Assembly: GCF_030816615.1 (NCBI RefSeq)
Contig: NZ_JAUSYD010000001.1
Location: forward strand, 2,542,001 to 2,606,000
Direction of reading: 5' to 3'
Origin: Streptomyces sp. B1I3
GTDB lineage: Bacteria; Actinomycetota; Actinomycetes; Streptomycetales; Streptomycetaceae
Length of the DNA: 64,000 nucleotides
Both the position numbers and the translations under genes were made by a program. The notes under the pieces are model-generated. The model was not told the origin of the DNA and made no database searches. It saw nothing but the letters and a program-made list of their open reading frames with translations. Of this stretch, positions 47,806 to 57,409 are shown one piece after another; the stretch's first letter is position 1, and each line of letters starts with the position of its first letter.

Positions 47806-48477
47806 TCAGATGACGGCGGGAGCCTCCTCCGCCGTGGCCGAGCGCCGGTTGTAGGCGCGCGGCGCGCGCCAGTGGAAGCGCATGGCCAGCAGCCGCAGGA
47901 CGAACGCGGCGAGCGCGGCGGCGCCGCTGGTGTAGGCGTTGAGGGCATCGAAACGGATGCAGAGGACCGCCGTGACCGCGCCGACGATCGCCGGCACGGC
48001 GTACAGGTCGCGGTCCCAGCGCAGCAGCGAGGGCACCTCGTTGGCAAGGACGTCGCGCAGCACACCGCCCCCGACCGCGGTGGCCAGCCCCAGGGCGGCG
48101 GACGAGGTGAGGCCGAGGCCGTGCTCGTACGCCTTGATGGTGCCGGATACGCAGAAGAGCCCCAGCCCGGCCGCGTCGAAGACGTTGACGCCGACCTGGA
48201 TCCGCTCGACGTGCGGATGGAGGAAGAAGACCAGGCCGGCGGCGAGCAGCGGGGTCACGAAGTAGCCGAGATCCGTGAAGGCCGCCGGAGGGAGCGCGCC
48301 GATCATCACGTCACGGAAGATCCCTCCGCCCAGCGCTGTCACCTCGGCGAGAACGGCGATGCCGAAGACATCGAAGTTCTTGCGTACGGCGAGCAGGGCG
48401 CCCGAGATCGCGAAGACGAAGATCCCGACGATGTCGAGCGCATGCTGGACGGAGGGGGTGAAGAGTTCGTTGAGCAC
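47806..48477 (-). CDS. TRIC-type (UPF0126) cation channel protein
   Basis: A 223-residue membrane protein with seven helices built from two tandem UPF0126/TRIC domains, each with the glycine-rich kink: ALGGGIFRDV (about 50) and AVGGGVLRDV (about 136). Prokaryotic TRIC proteins form homotrimeric K+ channels. GTG 48477 is the start. It is followed by the thioesterase gene on the same strand and lies 20 bp upstream of the oppF end, all transcribed leftward. Confidence 0.88.
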   Translation of the reverse strand: MLNELFTPSVQHALDIVGIFVFAISGALLAVRKNFDVFGIAVLAEVTALGGGIFRDVMIGALPPAAFTDLGYFVTPLLAAGLVFFLHPHVERIQVGVNVFDAAGLGLFCVSGTIKAYEHGLGLTSSAALGLATAVGGGVLRDVLANEVPSLLRWDRDLYAVPAIVGAVTAVLCIRFDALNAYTSGAAALAAFVLRLLAMRFHWRAPRAYNRRSATAEEAPAVI

Positions 48478-48496
48478 CGGGCAATTGTGCCGGTAC

Positions 48497-50167
48497 CTAC
48501 TTCTCCGGTGCGTCCCCCGCCTTCGTGGACGGTGCGGCCGCGTCCTCCCCGCCGTCGCCGGCGGCAGCCCCGGCGGGCGCGTCCGGCTCCTCGGCGGGTG
48601 CCACGTCAGGGGTCACAACCGGCTCAGCAGACTCGACCGGCTCAGCAGCTTCAGTCGGCTCAGCAGGCTCAGTCGCTTCAGTCGGCTCGATCACCACGGC
48701 AGCCTCAGCCGGCTCGGCGGCCTCAACCGGCTCGGCAGCCTCAGCCGCTTCAGTCGGCTCGATCACCACGGCAGCCTCAGCCGGCTCGGCGGCCTCAACC
48801 GGCTCGGCAGCCTCAGCCGCTCCAGCCGACTCGGTCACCACGGCAGCCTCAGCGGGATCGGCGGGCTCAGCGGGCTCAGCAGCCTCGGTGGCCTCGACGG
48901 TCGTCTCGGGCACCCCAGCAGGCTCGACGCCCTCGGCTCCCTCGACGACCGCGACGCCCTCAGGGCCTTCGGCCGGCTTCTGCGGGCTCGCGGACTTCTC
49001 GGCCCCCACCACCCCGGCGGCCACGACCGGCTCCGCCGATGCGGGCGGCACCGCGGACTTCTCCGCGACCGCCGGCCTCACGGTGATGACGTCCGCGACC
49101 AGCGGCGCGTCCCCCGGCACCTGGTCCTCGCCGTTCTCCGGGTGGTGGCACGCCACCTGGTGCCCGGTCTTCAGCTGGAGCAGCGGCGGTTCCGTCGTAC
49201 TGCAGACCTGCGTCGCCTTCCAGCACCGGGTGTGGAACCGGCAGCCGCTCGGCGGCGAGATCGGCGACGGGACATCACCCTTGAGCAGGATGCGCTCGCT
49301 CTTGGCTCCGCGCCGCCGAGGATCCGGCACCGGCACGGCGGACATCAGCGCCGTCGTGTACGGGTGCATCGGCGCCTCGTACAGCGAGTTGCGGTCCGCG
49401 AGCTCGACGATCTTGCCGAGGTACATGACAGCGATCCGGTCCGACACGTGGCGGATCACCGACAGGTCGTGCGCGATGATCATGTACGTGAGCCCGAGCT
49501 CGTCCTGGAGGTCGTCCAGCAGGTTCACCACCTGGGCCTGGATCGACACGTCCAGCGCGGAGACCGGCTCGTCCGCGACGACCAGCTTCGGGTTGAGCGC
49601 CAGGGCCCGGGCGATGCCGATGCGCTGGCGCTGTCCGCCGGAGAACTCGTGCGGGTAGCGGTTGTAGTGCTCGGGATTGAGCCCGACGAGCTCCAGCAAC
49701 CGCTGGACCTCCGCCTTCACGCCGCCCTCGGGCTTGACGCCCTGGAGCCGGAAGGGGGTGCCGATGATCCCGCCGACGGTGTGGCGGGGGTTCAGCGACC
49801 CGTACGGGTCCTGGAAGATCATCTGGATGTCACGGCGCATCGGCCGCATCCGGCCCGCCGACAGGTGGGTGATGTCGCGGCCCTGGAACTCGACCTTGCC
49901 ACCGGTCGGCTCCAGCAGCCGGGTCACCAGCCGGCCCATGGTCGACTTGCCGCATCCGGACTCGCCGACGACGCCCAGGGTCTCGCCGGGGCGCACGTCG
50001 AAGGTGAGCCCGTCGACGGCCTGGACGGCGCCGACCTTGCGCTTGAGGATGCCCTTGGTGATCGGGAAGTGCTTGGCCAGGCCGGTGACCTTGAGGAGCG
50101 GCTCGGACCCGGACCCGTCCGACCCGTCCGCGCCGGACGCGGGAGTCTTCTTGTTCAGATCAGTCAC
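48497..50167 (-). CDS. Oligopeptide ABC transporter ATP-binding protein (OppF) with long acidic repeat tail
   Basis: A 556-residue protein whose first ~350 residues are a complete OppF ATPase: Walker [11 protein letters not shown]-loop [11 protein letters not shown], signature [16 protein letters not shown], Walker [12 protein letters not shown], switch His in IAHDLS and the C-terminal oligopeptide domain CRFHTRC. About 200 extra residues follow: Ala/Glu/Pro/Val-rich, acidic, with near-perfect internal repeats, absent from usual OppF proteins. The gene starts with GTG 50167, which overlaps the oppD stop by 4 bp, so translation is coupled. Confidence 0.92.
   Translation of the reverse strand: MTDLNKKTPASGADGSDGSGSEPLLKVTGLAKHFPITKGILKRKVGAVQAVDGLTFDVRPGETLGVVGESGCGKSTMGRLVTRLLEPTGGKVEFQGRDITHLSAGRMRPMRRDIQMIFQDPYGSLNPRHTVGGIIGTPFRLQGVKPEGGVKAEVQRLLELVGLNPEHYNRYPHEFSGGQRQRIGIARALALNPKLVVADEPVSALDVSIQAQVVNLLDDLQDELGLTYMIIAHDLSVIRHVSDRIAVMYLGKIVELADRNSLYEAPMHPYTTALMSAVPVPDPRRRGAKSERILLKGDVPSPISPPSGCRFHTRCWKATQVCSTTEPPLLQLKTGHQVACHHPENGEDQVPGDAPLVADVITVRPAVAEKSAVPPASAEPVVAAGVVGAEKSASPQKPAEGPEGVAVVEGAEGVEPAGVPETTVEATEAAEPAEPADPAEAAVVTESAGAAEAAEPVEAAEPAEAAVVIEPTEAAEAAEPVEAAEPAEAAVVIEPTEATEPAEPTEAAEPVESAEPVVTPDVAPAEEPDAPAGAAAGDGGEDAAAPSTKAGDAPEK
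48676..48854 (-). repeat. 72-bp coding repeats in the oppF tail
   Basis: Two head-to-tail 72-bp copies, at 48676-48747 and 48748-48819, appear identical base for base, and a third partial copy follows. They encode repeats of [20 protein letters not shown] in the acidic tail. Confidence 0.9.
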
Positions 50168-51273
50168 AGCTTCGGCGCAATCTCTTCGGTCCAGATCCGG
50201 TCCCGCTGCTCACGCGACATGTGGCACGCGGAGTAGTGCCCGTCGCTGACCATCTGCAGCTCCGGGCGTTCGGTGCGGGTGATGTTGTCCGCGGGGACGT
50301 CGGCGTACGGGCAGCGCGGGTGGAAGGCGCAGCCCGACGGGACGTTGATGAGGCTGGGCGGTGAGCCCTTGACCGGGACGAGCCGCTCGGTCTGCTCCCG
50401 GTCGATGCGCGGCATCGAGCCCAGGAGCCCCCAGGTGTAGGGGTGCTGGGGCTCGTAGAACACCTTTTCGGCGCTGCCGCGCTCGATGCAGCGGCCCGCG
50501 TACATCACGAGCAGGTTGTCCGCGATCTCGGCGACGACGCCGAGGTCGTGGGTGATCATGACGACCGCGGAGCCGAACTCCTTCTGCAGATCCCGGATCA
50601 GGTCGAGGATCTGCGCCTGGACGGTGACGTCGAGGGCGGTCGTCGGCTCGTCGGCGATGAGCAGCTGCGGATTGTTGACCAGGGCCATCGCGATCATCGC
50701 GCGCTGACGCATACCGCCCGAGAACTGGTGCGGGTAGTCGTCGTAGCGGCGGTGCGGTTCGGGGATGCCGACCCGGTCGAGCATCTCGATCGCGCGCTTC
50801 TTCGCGGCCTTCTTGTCGACCTTGTTGTGCACCCGGTGGGCCTCGACGATCTGCGCGCCGATGCTGTAGTACGGGTGCAGCGCCGACAGCGGGTCCTGGA
50901 AGATCATCGCCATCTTCTGGCCGCGGAGCTTCCGTACGCGCTCGGCGCCGGCGCCGATCAGCTCCTCGCCGTCCAGCCAGATCTCACCGCCGATCCGGGC
51001 CCGCTCGGACGTGTGCAGGCCCATGATCCCCAGCGAGGTCACGGACTTGCCGGAGCCGGACTCGCCGACGATGCCGAGGGTCTGGCCGGCCTTCAGGTCG
51101 AAGCTGACGCCGTCGACGGACCTGACCAGGCCGTCGTCCGTGTCGAAGTGGACGCTGAGGTTGCGTACGGAGAGGAATTCCTTCCCGTCGGCGGCCGAGG
51201 CCTCCCGGGGGGCGGGGACCGAGCCCTGCGCGGCGTCCGGCGCCGGGGCGTCCTTCTTGCTTACCTCGCTCAT
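50164..51273 (-). CDS. Oligopeptide ABC transporter ATP-binding protein (OppD)
   Basis: A 369-residue ATPase partner of OppF. Walker [10 protein letters not shown]-loop [13 protein letters not shown], signature [16 protein letters not shown], Walker [13 protein letters not shown], switch His in THDLGVV, and C-terminal Cys-rich [13 protein letters not shown]. The N-terminal 30 residues are a hydrophilic extension. The ATG overlaps the oppB stop (ATGA), and its stop overlaps the oppF GTG. Confidence 0.94.
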   Translation of the reverse strand: MSEVSKKDAPAPDAAQGSVPAPREASAADGKEFLSVRNLSVHFDTDDGLVRSVDGVSFDLKAGQTLGIVGESGSGKSVTSLGIMGLHTSERARIGGEIWLDGEELIGAGAERVRKLRGQKMAMIFQDPLSALHPYYSIGAQIVEAHRVHNKVDKKAAKKRAIEMLDRVGIPEPHRRYDDYPHQFSGGMRQRAMIAMALVNNPQLLIADEPTTALDVTVQAQILDLIRDLQKEFGSAVVMITHDLGVVAEIADNLLVMYAGRCIERGSAEKVFYEPQHPYTWGLLGSMPRIDREQTERLVPVKGSPPSLINVPSGCAFHPRCPYADVPADNITRTERPELQMVSDGHYSACHMSREQRDRIWTEEIAPKL

Positions 51274-52259
51274 GAGAGCCTCACCCGGGGGTCGATCGCG
51301 GCGTACACGAGGTCCACCAGCAAGTTGCAGATGACGATGAAGAAGGCCGCGACCAGCGTCACGCCCATCACCTTGGGCAGGTCGGCCTCGGTCACGCCCT
51401 TGATGGCGAACTGGCCCATGCCCTGGAAGGAGAAGACGGTCTCGGTGATGACCGCGCCGCCGAGCAGCAGCGCGAAGTCCATGCCGAAGATGGTGACGAG
51501 CGGGGTGAGGGCCGACCGCAGGCCGTGCTTGACGACGACCTTGCTTTCCTTCAGGCCCTTGGCCCGCGCGGTCCTGATGTAGTCCTCACCCATCGTCTCC
51601 AGCATTCCGGCGCGGGTGAGCCGGGCGTAGAGCGCGGAGTACAGCAGGGCCAGCGTGCACCAGGGCAGGACGAGGCTGCCCGCCCATTCGACCGGGCTGT
51701 CGGTGAACGGTACGTACTCCCCGTTGCCGAACAGCGCGAGCACGGCGAGGCCGGTGAAGAACATCGGCAGCGAGACACCGGCGAGTGCGACGCCCATGGA
51801 GAGCCGGTCGAAGAGCGAGCCGCGCTTCAGCGCGGAGACCACGCCGATCGCGACACCGGAGACGACCCACAGGACAGCGGCGCCCACGGCCAGCGACAGC
51901 GTGACCGGAATGCGGTCGACGATCTGCGGCCAGATCTCGGTGTGGGTCTTGAAGGAGTAGCCGAAGCAGGGAGCGTTGCAGGTGACGGGATCGGGGCCGA
52001 ACTTGTAGTCGGCACCGACGACGATGCCCTTGATGAACTCCCAGTACTGCAGATAGACGGGCTGGTCGAGCCCCAGGTTCCTCTTGACCGCGGCGATGAC
52101 CTCCGGGTCGGGGCTCTTCCCGACGTACTGGGCGGCCATCGAGTCGGTGGTCTGCCCGCCGAGGCGGGGCACCAGGAAGAAGATCGCGAACGTGACTGCG
52201 CTGACCACCAGCAGCAGCAACACCGCGGCGAATACGCGTCGGATGATGTACGCAGCCAC
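51270..52259 (-). CDS. Oligopeptide ABC transporter permease (OppB type)
   Basis: A 329-residue inner-membrane permease with six helices, starting VAAYIIRRVFAAVLLLLVVS; the EAA loop is GEDYIRTARAKGLKESKVVV, which contacts the ATPases. GTG 52259 is preferred: the frame opens further up to GTG 52316, but that longer version would include a TTA leucine codon, which is very rare in Streptomyces genes and depends on the bldA tRNA. Confidence 0.93.
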   Translation of the reverse strand: MAAYIIRRVFAAVLLLLVVSAVTFAIFFLVPRLGGQTTDSMAAQYVGKSPDPEVIAAVKRNLGLDQPVYLQYWEFIKGIVVGADYKFGPDPVTCNAPCFGYSFKTHTEIWPQIVDRIPVTLSLAVGAAVLWVVSGVAIGVVSALKRGSLFDRLSMGVALAGVSLPMFFTGLAVLALFGNGEYVPFTDSPVEWAGSLVLPWCTLALLYSALYARLTRAGMLETMGEDYIRTARAKGLKESKVVVKHGLRSALTPLVTIFGMDFALLLGGAVITETVFSFQGMGQFAIKGVTEADLPKVMGVTLVAAFFIVICNLLVDLVYAAIDPRVRLS

Positions 52260-52350
52260 AGCCGTGCGGCGCCGGGCGGGCGGACGGGATAACGCCCGCC
52301 GGCCCGGCGCCTTCACCTGCCTTTCAAGGGATGCTGTTGATGAACAGGTG

Positions 52351-54114
52351 TTACTTGGTCGAGGTCATCAGCACGTAGTCGTACATGCCGAGGTACGCGT
52401 CGGTGACCGTGACGTTCGCCGCGGAGTCCGGGCGGTACAGCAGGTTCTTGCGGTAGACGAGCGGAACGACCGAGCCGTTCTCCATGACCTTCTGGTCGAC
52501 CTCGCCCCACGCCGCGTTGCGGGCCGTGGTGTCGACGGTGCCGATGCCCTTGACGAGGAGGTCGTTGATCCCCTTGTCGTTGAGCTCCATCAGGTTCGTG
52601 CCGCCCGAGGGCTTGATGGCCGAGCCGTTGACGATCTGGTCCAGGAAGCCGAAGCCGGTGGGCCAGTCGGCGCCCCACTGCATCATCATCATGCCCGCGT
52701 TGTTCTTGTGGACCCAGTCCGGAACGCCCGCGAAGTCGGTGAAGTACTTGTTGGCCGGGAACTGCTTGATCTCGGCCGTGATGCCGATCTTCTTCAGGCT
52801 GTTCTGGAGCTGCGTGGCCGCGGTGATCTCGTCAGGACGGTCGGAGCGGGCCGTCAGCGTGGTCTTGAAGCCCTTCGGCTGACCGCACTTGGTCAGGTGC
52901 TCCTTCGCCTTGGCGATGTCACCCTTGTTGCCCGCGGACGGGTACAGGTCGAACTTCTTGTACCCGGCGACGGTCGGCGGGATGAGCGTGGTGGCCGGGT
53001 CGCCCTTGACCGAGCCACCGATGGAGTCGATCAGGCTCTGCTTGTCCACGGCGTACTGGACGGCCTTGCGGCACTCGACGTTGTCGAACGGCTTCACCTT
53101 GACGTTCAGCGCCATGTACTGCAGGACACCGGCGTACGGGTTGTCCGTCTTCGCCTTCTCGGCGGCCTTGACCAGGACCTTGGGCTGGGTCTTGGACTGC
53201 AGACCCGTTCCCTCGATGCCGGCGCTGATCTCGTCGTTGAGCAGGTGGTCGTCGATCGTCGTCGCGTTGACGTTGAACTTGAGCTCGATCTTGTCCGGCA
53301 GCGCCTTGCGGATCGGGTCCGTCTTGGCGTCCCACTGCGGGTTGCGGACCAGCGTCGCACCCTTGCTCTCGTCGTACGCCGAGAACTTGTACGGGCCCGA
53401 GGAGACCATCTTCTGGACGTAGGCGGCACCCTTGTCGGCCTTCTGCGGGACCGGAGCGGTCTGCGAGAAGGCGGCGAGGTAGTCCATGTCCGCGAACGGC
53501 TTGCTCAGCTTGAAGACGATCGTGTAGTCGTCCGGGGTCTCGATGGACTTGAGGCCCTCGGGGGACTTGTCCTTGTACGGGCCCTTGTACTTGTCGCCGC
53601 CGTCGAGGTACGCCTTGAAGTACGTCGGGCCGTTGGACAGGGCCTCCGGCGCGAAGTTGGAGCGCTCGACGGCGTACTTGACGTCCTTCGAGGTGATCTC
53701 GGTGCCGTCCTCGAACTTCACGCCCTTGCGGAGCGTGTACGTCCAGGTCTTGGCGTCCGCGCTGGCCTTGCCGAGGCCGGTGGCGAGGTCGGGAACGACC
53801 TCCAGGCCCTCCTTGCCGGCGGCCGGCTTGAAGGTCACCAGGGAACGGGCGTACAGGCGGGAGAAGTTCTGCACCCAGCCGTAGTACGTGTTGCCCGGGT
53901 CCAGGGAGTCCGGGCCACTGGCGTGCTCGTACGTGACCGTCCCCCCCTTCTTGTCGGTCGCGTTGACGATGCTCGTCAGACCGGCGTCAGCCTTGGCGTT
54001 GCCCCCAGCGCCCTTGCTGCCGTCACTGCCCGAGTCGCTGCCGCTGCAGGCCGACGCGCCGAGCGACACCGCTACGGCCACGGCTATGGCCGCTGCTGTC
54101 TTTCTGTTCTGCAT
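52351..54114 (-). CDS. Oligopeptide-binding lipoprotein (SBP family 5)
   Basis: A 587-residue solute-binding protein of the peptide/nickel/opine type. The lipobox is LGASAC (mature Cys about residue 23) after a hydrophobic stretch, then a Gly/Ser linker. The SBP_bac_5 domain shows PDLATGLG, TWTYTLRKGVKFEDGTEIT, PDDYTIVFKLSKP, VECRKAVQYAVDKQSLI and GADWPTGFGFLDQIV. It captures peptides outside the cell for the OppBC channel. ATG 54114 follows an AGGGGG motif. Confidence 0.95.
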   Translation of the reverse strand: MQNRKTAAAIAVAVAVSLGASACSGSDSGSDGSKGAGGNAKADAGLTSIVNATDKKGGTVTYEHASGPDSLDPGNTYYGWVQNFSRLYARSLVTFKPAAGKEGLEVVPDLATGLGKASADAKTWTYTLRKGVKFEDGTEITSKDVKYAVERSNFAPEALSNGPTYFKAYLDGGDKYKGPYKDKSPEGLKSIETPDDYTIVFKLSKPFADMDYLAAFSQTAPVPQKADKGAAYVQKMVSSGPYKFSAYDESKGATLVRNPQWDAKTDPIRKALPDKIELKFNVNATTIDDHLLNDEISAGIEGTGLQSKTQPKVLVKAAEKAKTDNPYAGVLQYMALNVKVKPFDNVECRKAVQYAVDKQSLIDSIGGSVKGDPATTLIPPTVAGYKKFDLYPSAGNKGDIAKAKEHLTKCGQPKGFKTTLTARSDRPDEITAATQLQNSLKKIGITAEIKQFPANKYFTDFAGVPDWVHKNNAGMMMMQWGADWPTGFGFLDQIVNGSAIKPSGGTNLMELNDKGINDLLVKGIGTVDTTARNAAWGEVDQKVMENGSVVPLVYRKNLLYRPDSAANVTVTDAYLGMYDYVLMTSTK

Positions 54115-54158
54115 GCTGAGAAAAACCCCCTCGCTTGTTCGGTGCGGCACAGCCGCGA

Positions 54159-55151
54159 TTACTTGCCACGAGGGTCGAGTGCGTCACGCAGCCCGTCCCC
54201 CAGCAGATTGAAGGCCAGCACGGTGATGAAGATCGCCATGCCGGGAATGACCATGAACATCGGGTCCACCTCGTAGAGGTCGACCGCCTGCGTGAGCATG
54301 CCGCCCCAGGAGGCCTGCGGCGGTGCGATACCGACGCCGAGGAAGCTGAGGGACGCCTCGAAGAGGATGTTCGTGGGGATGAGCAGCGTCGCGTACACGA
54401 GGATCGGCGCGATCAGGTTCGGCAGCAGCTCGCGGAAGAGGATGAACGGACCGCGTGCGCCCAGCGACCTGGAGGCCTCGACGAACTCCCGCTCGCGCAG
54501 CGACAGGGTCTGCGCGCGGACGATGCGGCCGATGTACGGCCAGCTGAAGAAGCCGATCACGAAGATCAGGACCGCGATCCGCAGGGTGAGCCCTTCCATC
54601 CCGAACGCTTCACCCTGCAGGGAGGCGGAGATGGAGATCGCGAAGAGCAGCAGCGGGAAGGCCAGGAAGGTGTCCATCATCCGGCTGATGAAGCTGTCCA
54701 CCCAGCCGCCGTAGAACCCCGCCACGACACCCATCACGACGCCGATGACGACGGAGAGGAGCGTGGAGCCCACGGCGACGACGAGGGAGACCCAGGAGCC
54801 TTCGAGGATGCGCGCCAGGATGTCGCGGCCGGTCTGCGGCTCGACACCGAGCGGGTGGTCCCAGCTCATCCCGCCGAAGTCGCCCTTGGGCGCCAGCAGG
54901 AGGGGGTCGACCAGGCTCTGGTTGAACGCGTCGGGGTCGAGACCGAGGAGCGACTGCAGGGGCTTGGACAGCAGGGCGGTGAGGATCAGCAGGATGACAA
55001 CGATGCCGCCGGCCATTGCCGCCTTGTCCCGCTTGAAGCGGGTCCAGGCGATCCGGCCGAGGGAGCGGCCCTCGATCTGCTTGCGCCCGGCGCCTTCCAG
55101 CACCGCTTCGGGCTGCACATCCGCCCTGGTGGTCTCGATAGGTGCCGTCAT
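54159..55151 (-). CDS. Oligopeptide ABC transporter permease (OppC type)
   Basis: A 330-residue permease: a polar N-terminus, six helices, the extracytoplasmic region HPLGVEPQTGRDILARILEG and the EAA loop REREFVEASRSLGARGPFIL. ATG 55151 is chosen over ATG 55223; the upstream part has no coding features. It is the first gene of the operon oppC-A-B-D-F. Confidence 0.93.
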   Translation of the reverse strand: MTAPIETTRADVQPEAVLEGAGRKQIEGRSLGRIAWTRFKRDKAAMAGGIVVILLILTALLSKPLQSLLGLDPDAFNQSLVDPLLLAPKGDFGGMSWDHPLGVEPQTGRDILARILEGSWVSLVVAVGSTLLSVVIGVVMGVVAGFYGGWVDSFISRMMDTFLAFPLLLFAISISASLQGEAFGMEGLTLRIAVLIFVIGFFSWPYIGRIVRAQTLSLREREFVEASRSLGARGPFILFRELLPNLIAPILVYATLLIPTNILFEASLSFLGVGIAPPQASWGGMLTQAVDLYEVDPMFMVIPGMAIFITVLAFNLLGDGLRDALDPRGK

Positions 55152-55527
55152 TGCGCTGGAGACCCCTCTCGGCCGACGGTGGCCGGCCCATGACCGCCGC
55201 TGTAGCGGCTCGTACAAACACATGAGGCACGTGGTGATGCGTCGACTGAACCGCCCCTGTTTGAAAGGGGCGTGAGCCGGGCATGGACCACCTGCTGTGT
55301 GGAGTCTTCAACCACTTTGCGATCACCCGCCAGACCTGACGGGGAATGTTTGCGCAACCGTGATGCTGTCAATGGGTTTCCGTTATGCGGACAGCCGGGC
55401 CTGCTGAGCGCACCACTCGGTCACTAATCCGCGATAACGGGACATCACACCCAACAGGGCTCATCCAGTGGCGTATTGCCAGGGCGGCCCCTGTCGGCGG
55501 CGCCCGTATGACGTCGCCTCAGAAGCG
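55152..55527. other. Upstream region of the opp operon
   Basis: A 376-bp non-coding gap, AT-richer than average, that must hold the opp promoter on the minus strand. An inverted repeat CGCCCCT (55252-55258)/AGGGGCG (55266-55272) could be an operator or the terminator of the SseB-like gene that ends at 55528. I could not place the promoter reliably. Confidence 0.5.
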
Positions 55528-56316
55528 TCAGTAGGCGTGCGGCGGATAGCCGTAACCCGGCGCGGCGGCGGGCGGCGGACCCGCCGGAGCGTGCGCCTCA
55601 CGGTCGTAGAACGGACGCGTGTTGGCGCGCAGCCACATGGCGACGGGGTCGTACTCGTCGGACATCGAGACGGTGGAGACGGGCAGTCCGTCCGGGACGA
55701 CGCCGATCGACTGCTGCATCATCGCGCGGACCGAGTCGACCGAGGGCCGGCCGGTGTCGTAGAGGTCGAGTCCGATCGCCAGGTACGGGACGCCGAGGGC
55801 GGGCTGCACCCAGGCGCGGCGCAACGAGCGGACGGCGGGGGTCCGGTGGGCGTTCTGCGACAGCAGGGCGTAGAACTGCGGGACCTGCAGCGAGGGTTCG
55901 GAGAGCCGCAGCGGTCCGGCGGGCAACCGGTCGAGGCCGGTGGCGATCCGGCGCAGGTCCAGCCACGGGATGCCGATGCCGCCGCCGGGCACGTGCGGAT
56001 TGAGCCAGATGCCCCAGCGGTCGGGGAAGAGCGCGCGGGCGATGTCGCGGCCGGTGACGAGCTCGTGGGCCCGGTTCCAGCCGCTCGCCGAGAGCTCCTG
56101 GGCGGAGGTCACGCACGGGGCGTACCCCAGGCCGTCGACCTCCATGTTGCCGTACTGGGCGTCGGGCGAGCCCGCCGTGCCGTGCCACAGCAGCATCCAG
56201 ATCCGGCCGTCGGACAGGGCCTGCAGCAGTGCCTCGTACGCGTCGAGGCGCCCCGGGGTCACTTGGCGCAGCATGTGCTCGACCTGCCCGGCCGCCGCGG
56301 TGCCTGACGCACTCAC
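55528..56316 (-). CDS. SseB-like protein (enhanced serine sensitivity type)
   Basis: A 262-residue soluble protein. An SseB N-terminal-like domain (about 20-130, RIWMLLWHGTAGSPDAQYGN, then VTGRDIARALFPDRWGIWLN) is followed by an SseB_C-like half (PQFYALLSQNAHRTPAV, YLAIGLDLYDTG, VSTVSMSDEYDP) and a Pro/Gly/Tyr-rich tail ending YGYPPHAY. SseB proteins are linked genetically to serine sensitivity in E. coli, but the biochemical role is unknown. It is paralogous to the next gene upstream, and both end in a similar FYDREA or FYRREG motif. Confidence 0.8.
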   Translation of the reverse strand: MSASGTAAAGQVEHMLRQVTPGRLDAYEALLQALSDGRIWMLLWHGTAGSPDAQYGNMEVDGLGYAPCVTSAQELSASGWNRAHELVTGRDIARALFPDRWGIWLNPHVPGGGIGIPWLDLRRIATGLDRLPAGPLRLSEPSLQVPQFYALLSQNAHRTPAVRSLRRAWVQPALGVPYLAIGLDLYDTGRPSVDSVRAMMQQSIGVVPDGLPVSTVSMSDEYDPVAMWLRANTRPFYDREAHAPAGPPPAAAPGYGYPPHAY

Positions 56317-56458
56317 CCTGGTCCCGCCCCTCTTCGATCCGCTGTCCCGCTCGGTCGCGGTGCTGTCGTGTCACTCCCGGGCACACGGGGCGACCCGGCC
56401 ATCAAACCAGCTTATGCGCCGCCCCTGACACCGGCTTGACGCCACGGGCGGCGCCGGC

Positions 56459-57253
56459 TCAGTAACCCTCGCGCCGGTAGAAGGGGCGCACTTTCTCCAG
56501 CATCCAGTCGCCCACCGGGTCCTGTGCCACGTCGAGCAGTACGAGATTGACCGGCCAGGGCACCGGGACCCGGCCCAGGGCGCGCCCCAGCGCGTCCATC
56601 GGGACGCCCTGTCCCGCACCGTCCCAGGCGGCGAACTGGACGCCCACGAACAGCACGGGGCTCTCGCCCTCGATGCTGGCCAGCGCCCTGCGCGCGGTGC
56701 TCACCACGCCCGTCTGCTCGAATTCGGCGGCCACCGCGGAGAGGAAGTCGACCGGGTCCTGCTTCCAGTCGGGTTCGTACAGCCGGACCCGGCCACCACC
56801 CGCCGGCCCGTCCAGCGGGCTGCGCCCGGCCCGGCAGAGCTCGGCGACGGCCGGCGGCGGGAGCGGCACACCGACCGCCCCGCCGGGGTTGACGGCGATC
56901 CCCAGCTGCGGGGGCAGTCCCCGGGCGAAATCCCGGGCCGGCGCGACGGTGAAGGAGAGATGGGGGCCGACGCAGGCCATGAACTGCGCCTCGGAGCTGA
57001 ACACGGGCACGTAGGCGCCGCCGTCCAGGTCGATCGTCGGCAGGTCGAGGGCGGGGCTGTCGGGCCCCCCGCCGTTCGGCAGGGGCACCCAGACCGGGCT
57101 GCGGCCGAGCACCTCCACCAGCCGGCCGCCGGCTCCGGGCACGCCGAGCGAGGCGCCGAGCACTTCCTCGAGCTCGTTGGCCGGCCATCCGTGCTGCCGA
57201 TGCGCCGGGTCCTGGGGCTGCCGGTGCGCCTGGTCCTGGGCCGGAATCTCCAC
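56459..57253 (-). CDS. SseB-like protein, paralogue
   Basis: A 264-residue paralogue of the previous protein. Conserved pieces: ELEEVLGASLG, VWVPLPNG, AYVPVFSSEAQFMACVG, TVAPARDFARGLPPQLGIAVNPGG (SseB core), FLSAVAAEFEQTG and VLFVGVQFAAWDGAGQGVP (C-terminal part), ending VRPFYRREGY. GTG 57253 is the start. It probably arose by tandem duplication. The context (gcvT, gcvH, glyA, sdaA downstream) ties both to serine and glycine metabolism by position only. Confidence 0.8.
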   Translation of the reverse strand: MEIPAQDQAHRQPQDPAHRQHGWPANELEEVLGASLGVPGAGGRLVEVLGRSPVWVPLPNGGGPDSPALDLPTIDLDGGAYVPVFSSEAQFMACVGPHLSFTVAPARDFARGLPPQLGIAVNPGGAVGVPLPPPAVAELCRAGRSPLDGPAGGGRVRLYEPDWKQDPVDFLSAVAAEFEQTGVVSTARRALASIEGESPVLFVGVQFAAWDGAGQGVPMDALGRALGRVPVPWPVNLVLLDVAQDPVGDWMLEKVRPFYRREGY

Positions 57254-57409
57254 AGTGTCTGTGTCCCTTTCTCGCCATGCGGTGCCGCAGAAACCTTAGA
57301 GGGTCCGGCGGCAGGCGGCACGGGTCCGCCGGCCGCGGGAGGGCCGGCGTCCAGGATCCGGACAGCCGGACCGGGGCCCTCCGTCTGTGCGTCTGCGAAC
57401 GGCCGCGCC

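Noticed and set aside
48676..48854. Possible integration site or mobile repeat in the oppF tail
   Set aside because: The repeats keep the reading frame and codon pattern of the gene and have no flanking inverted repeats or transposase.
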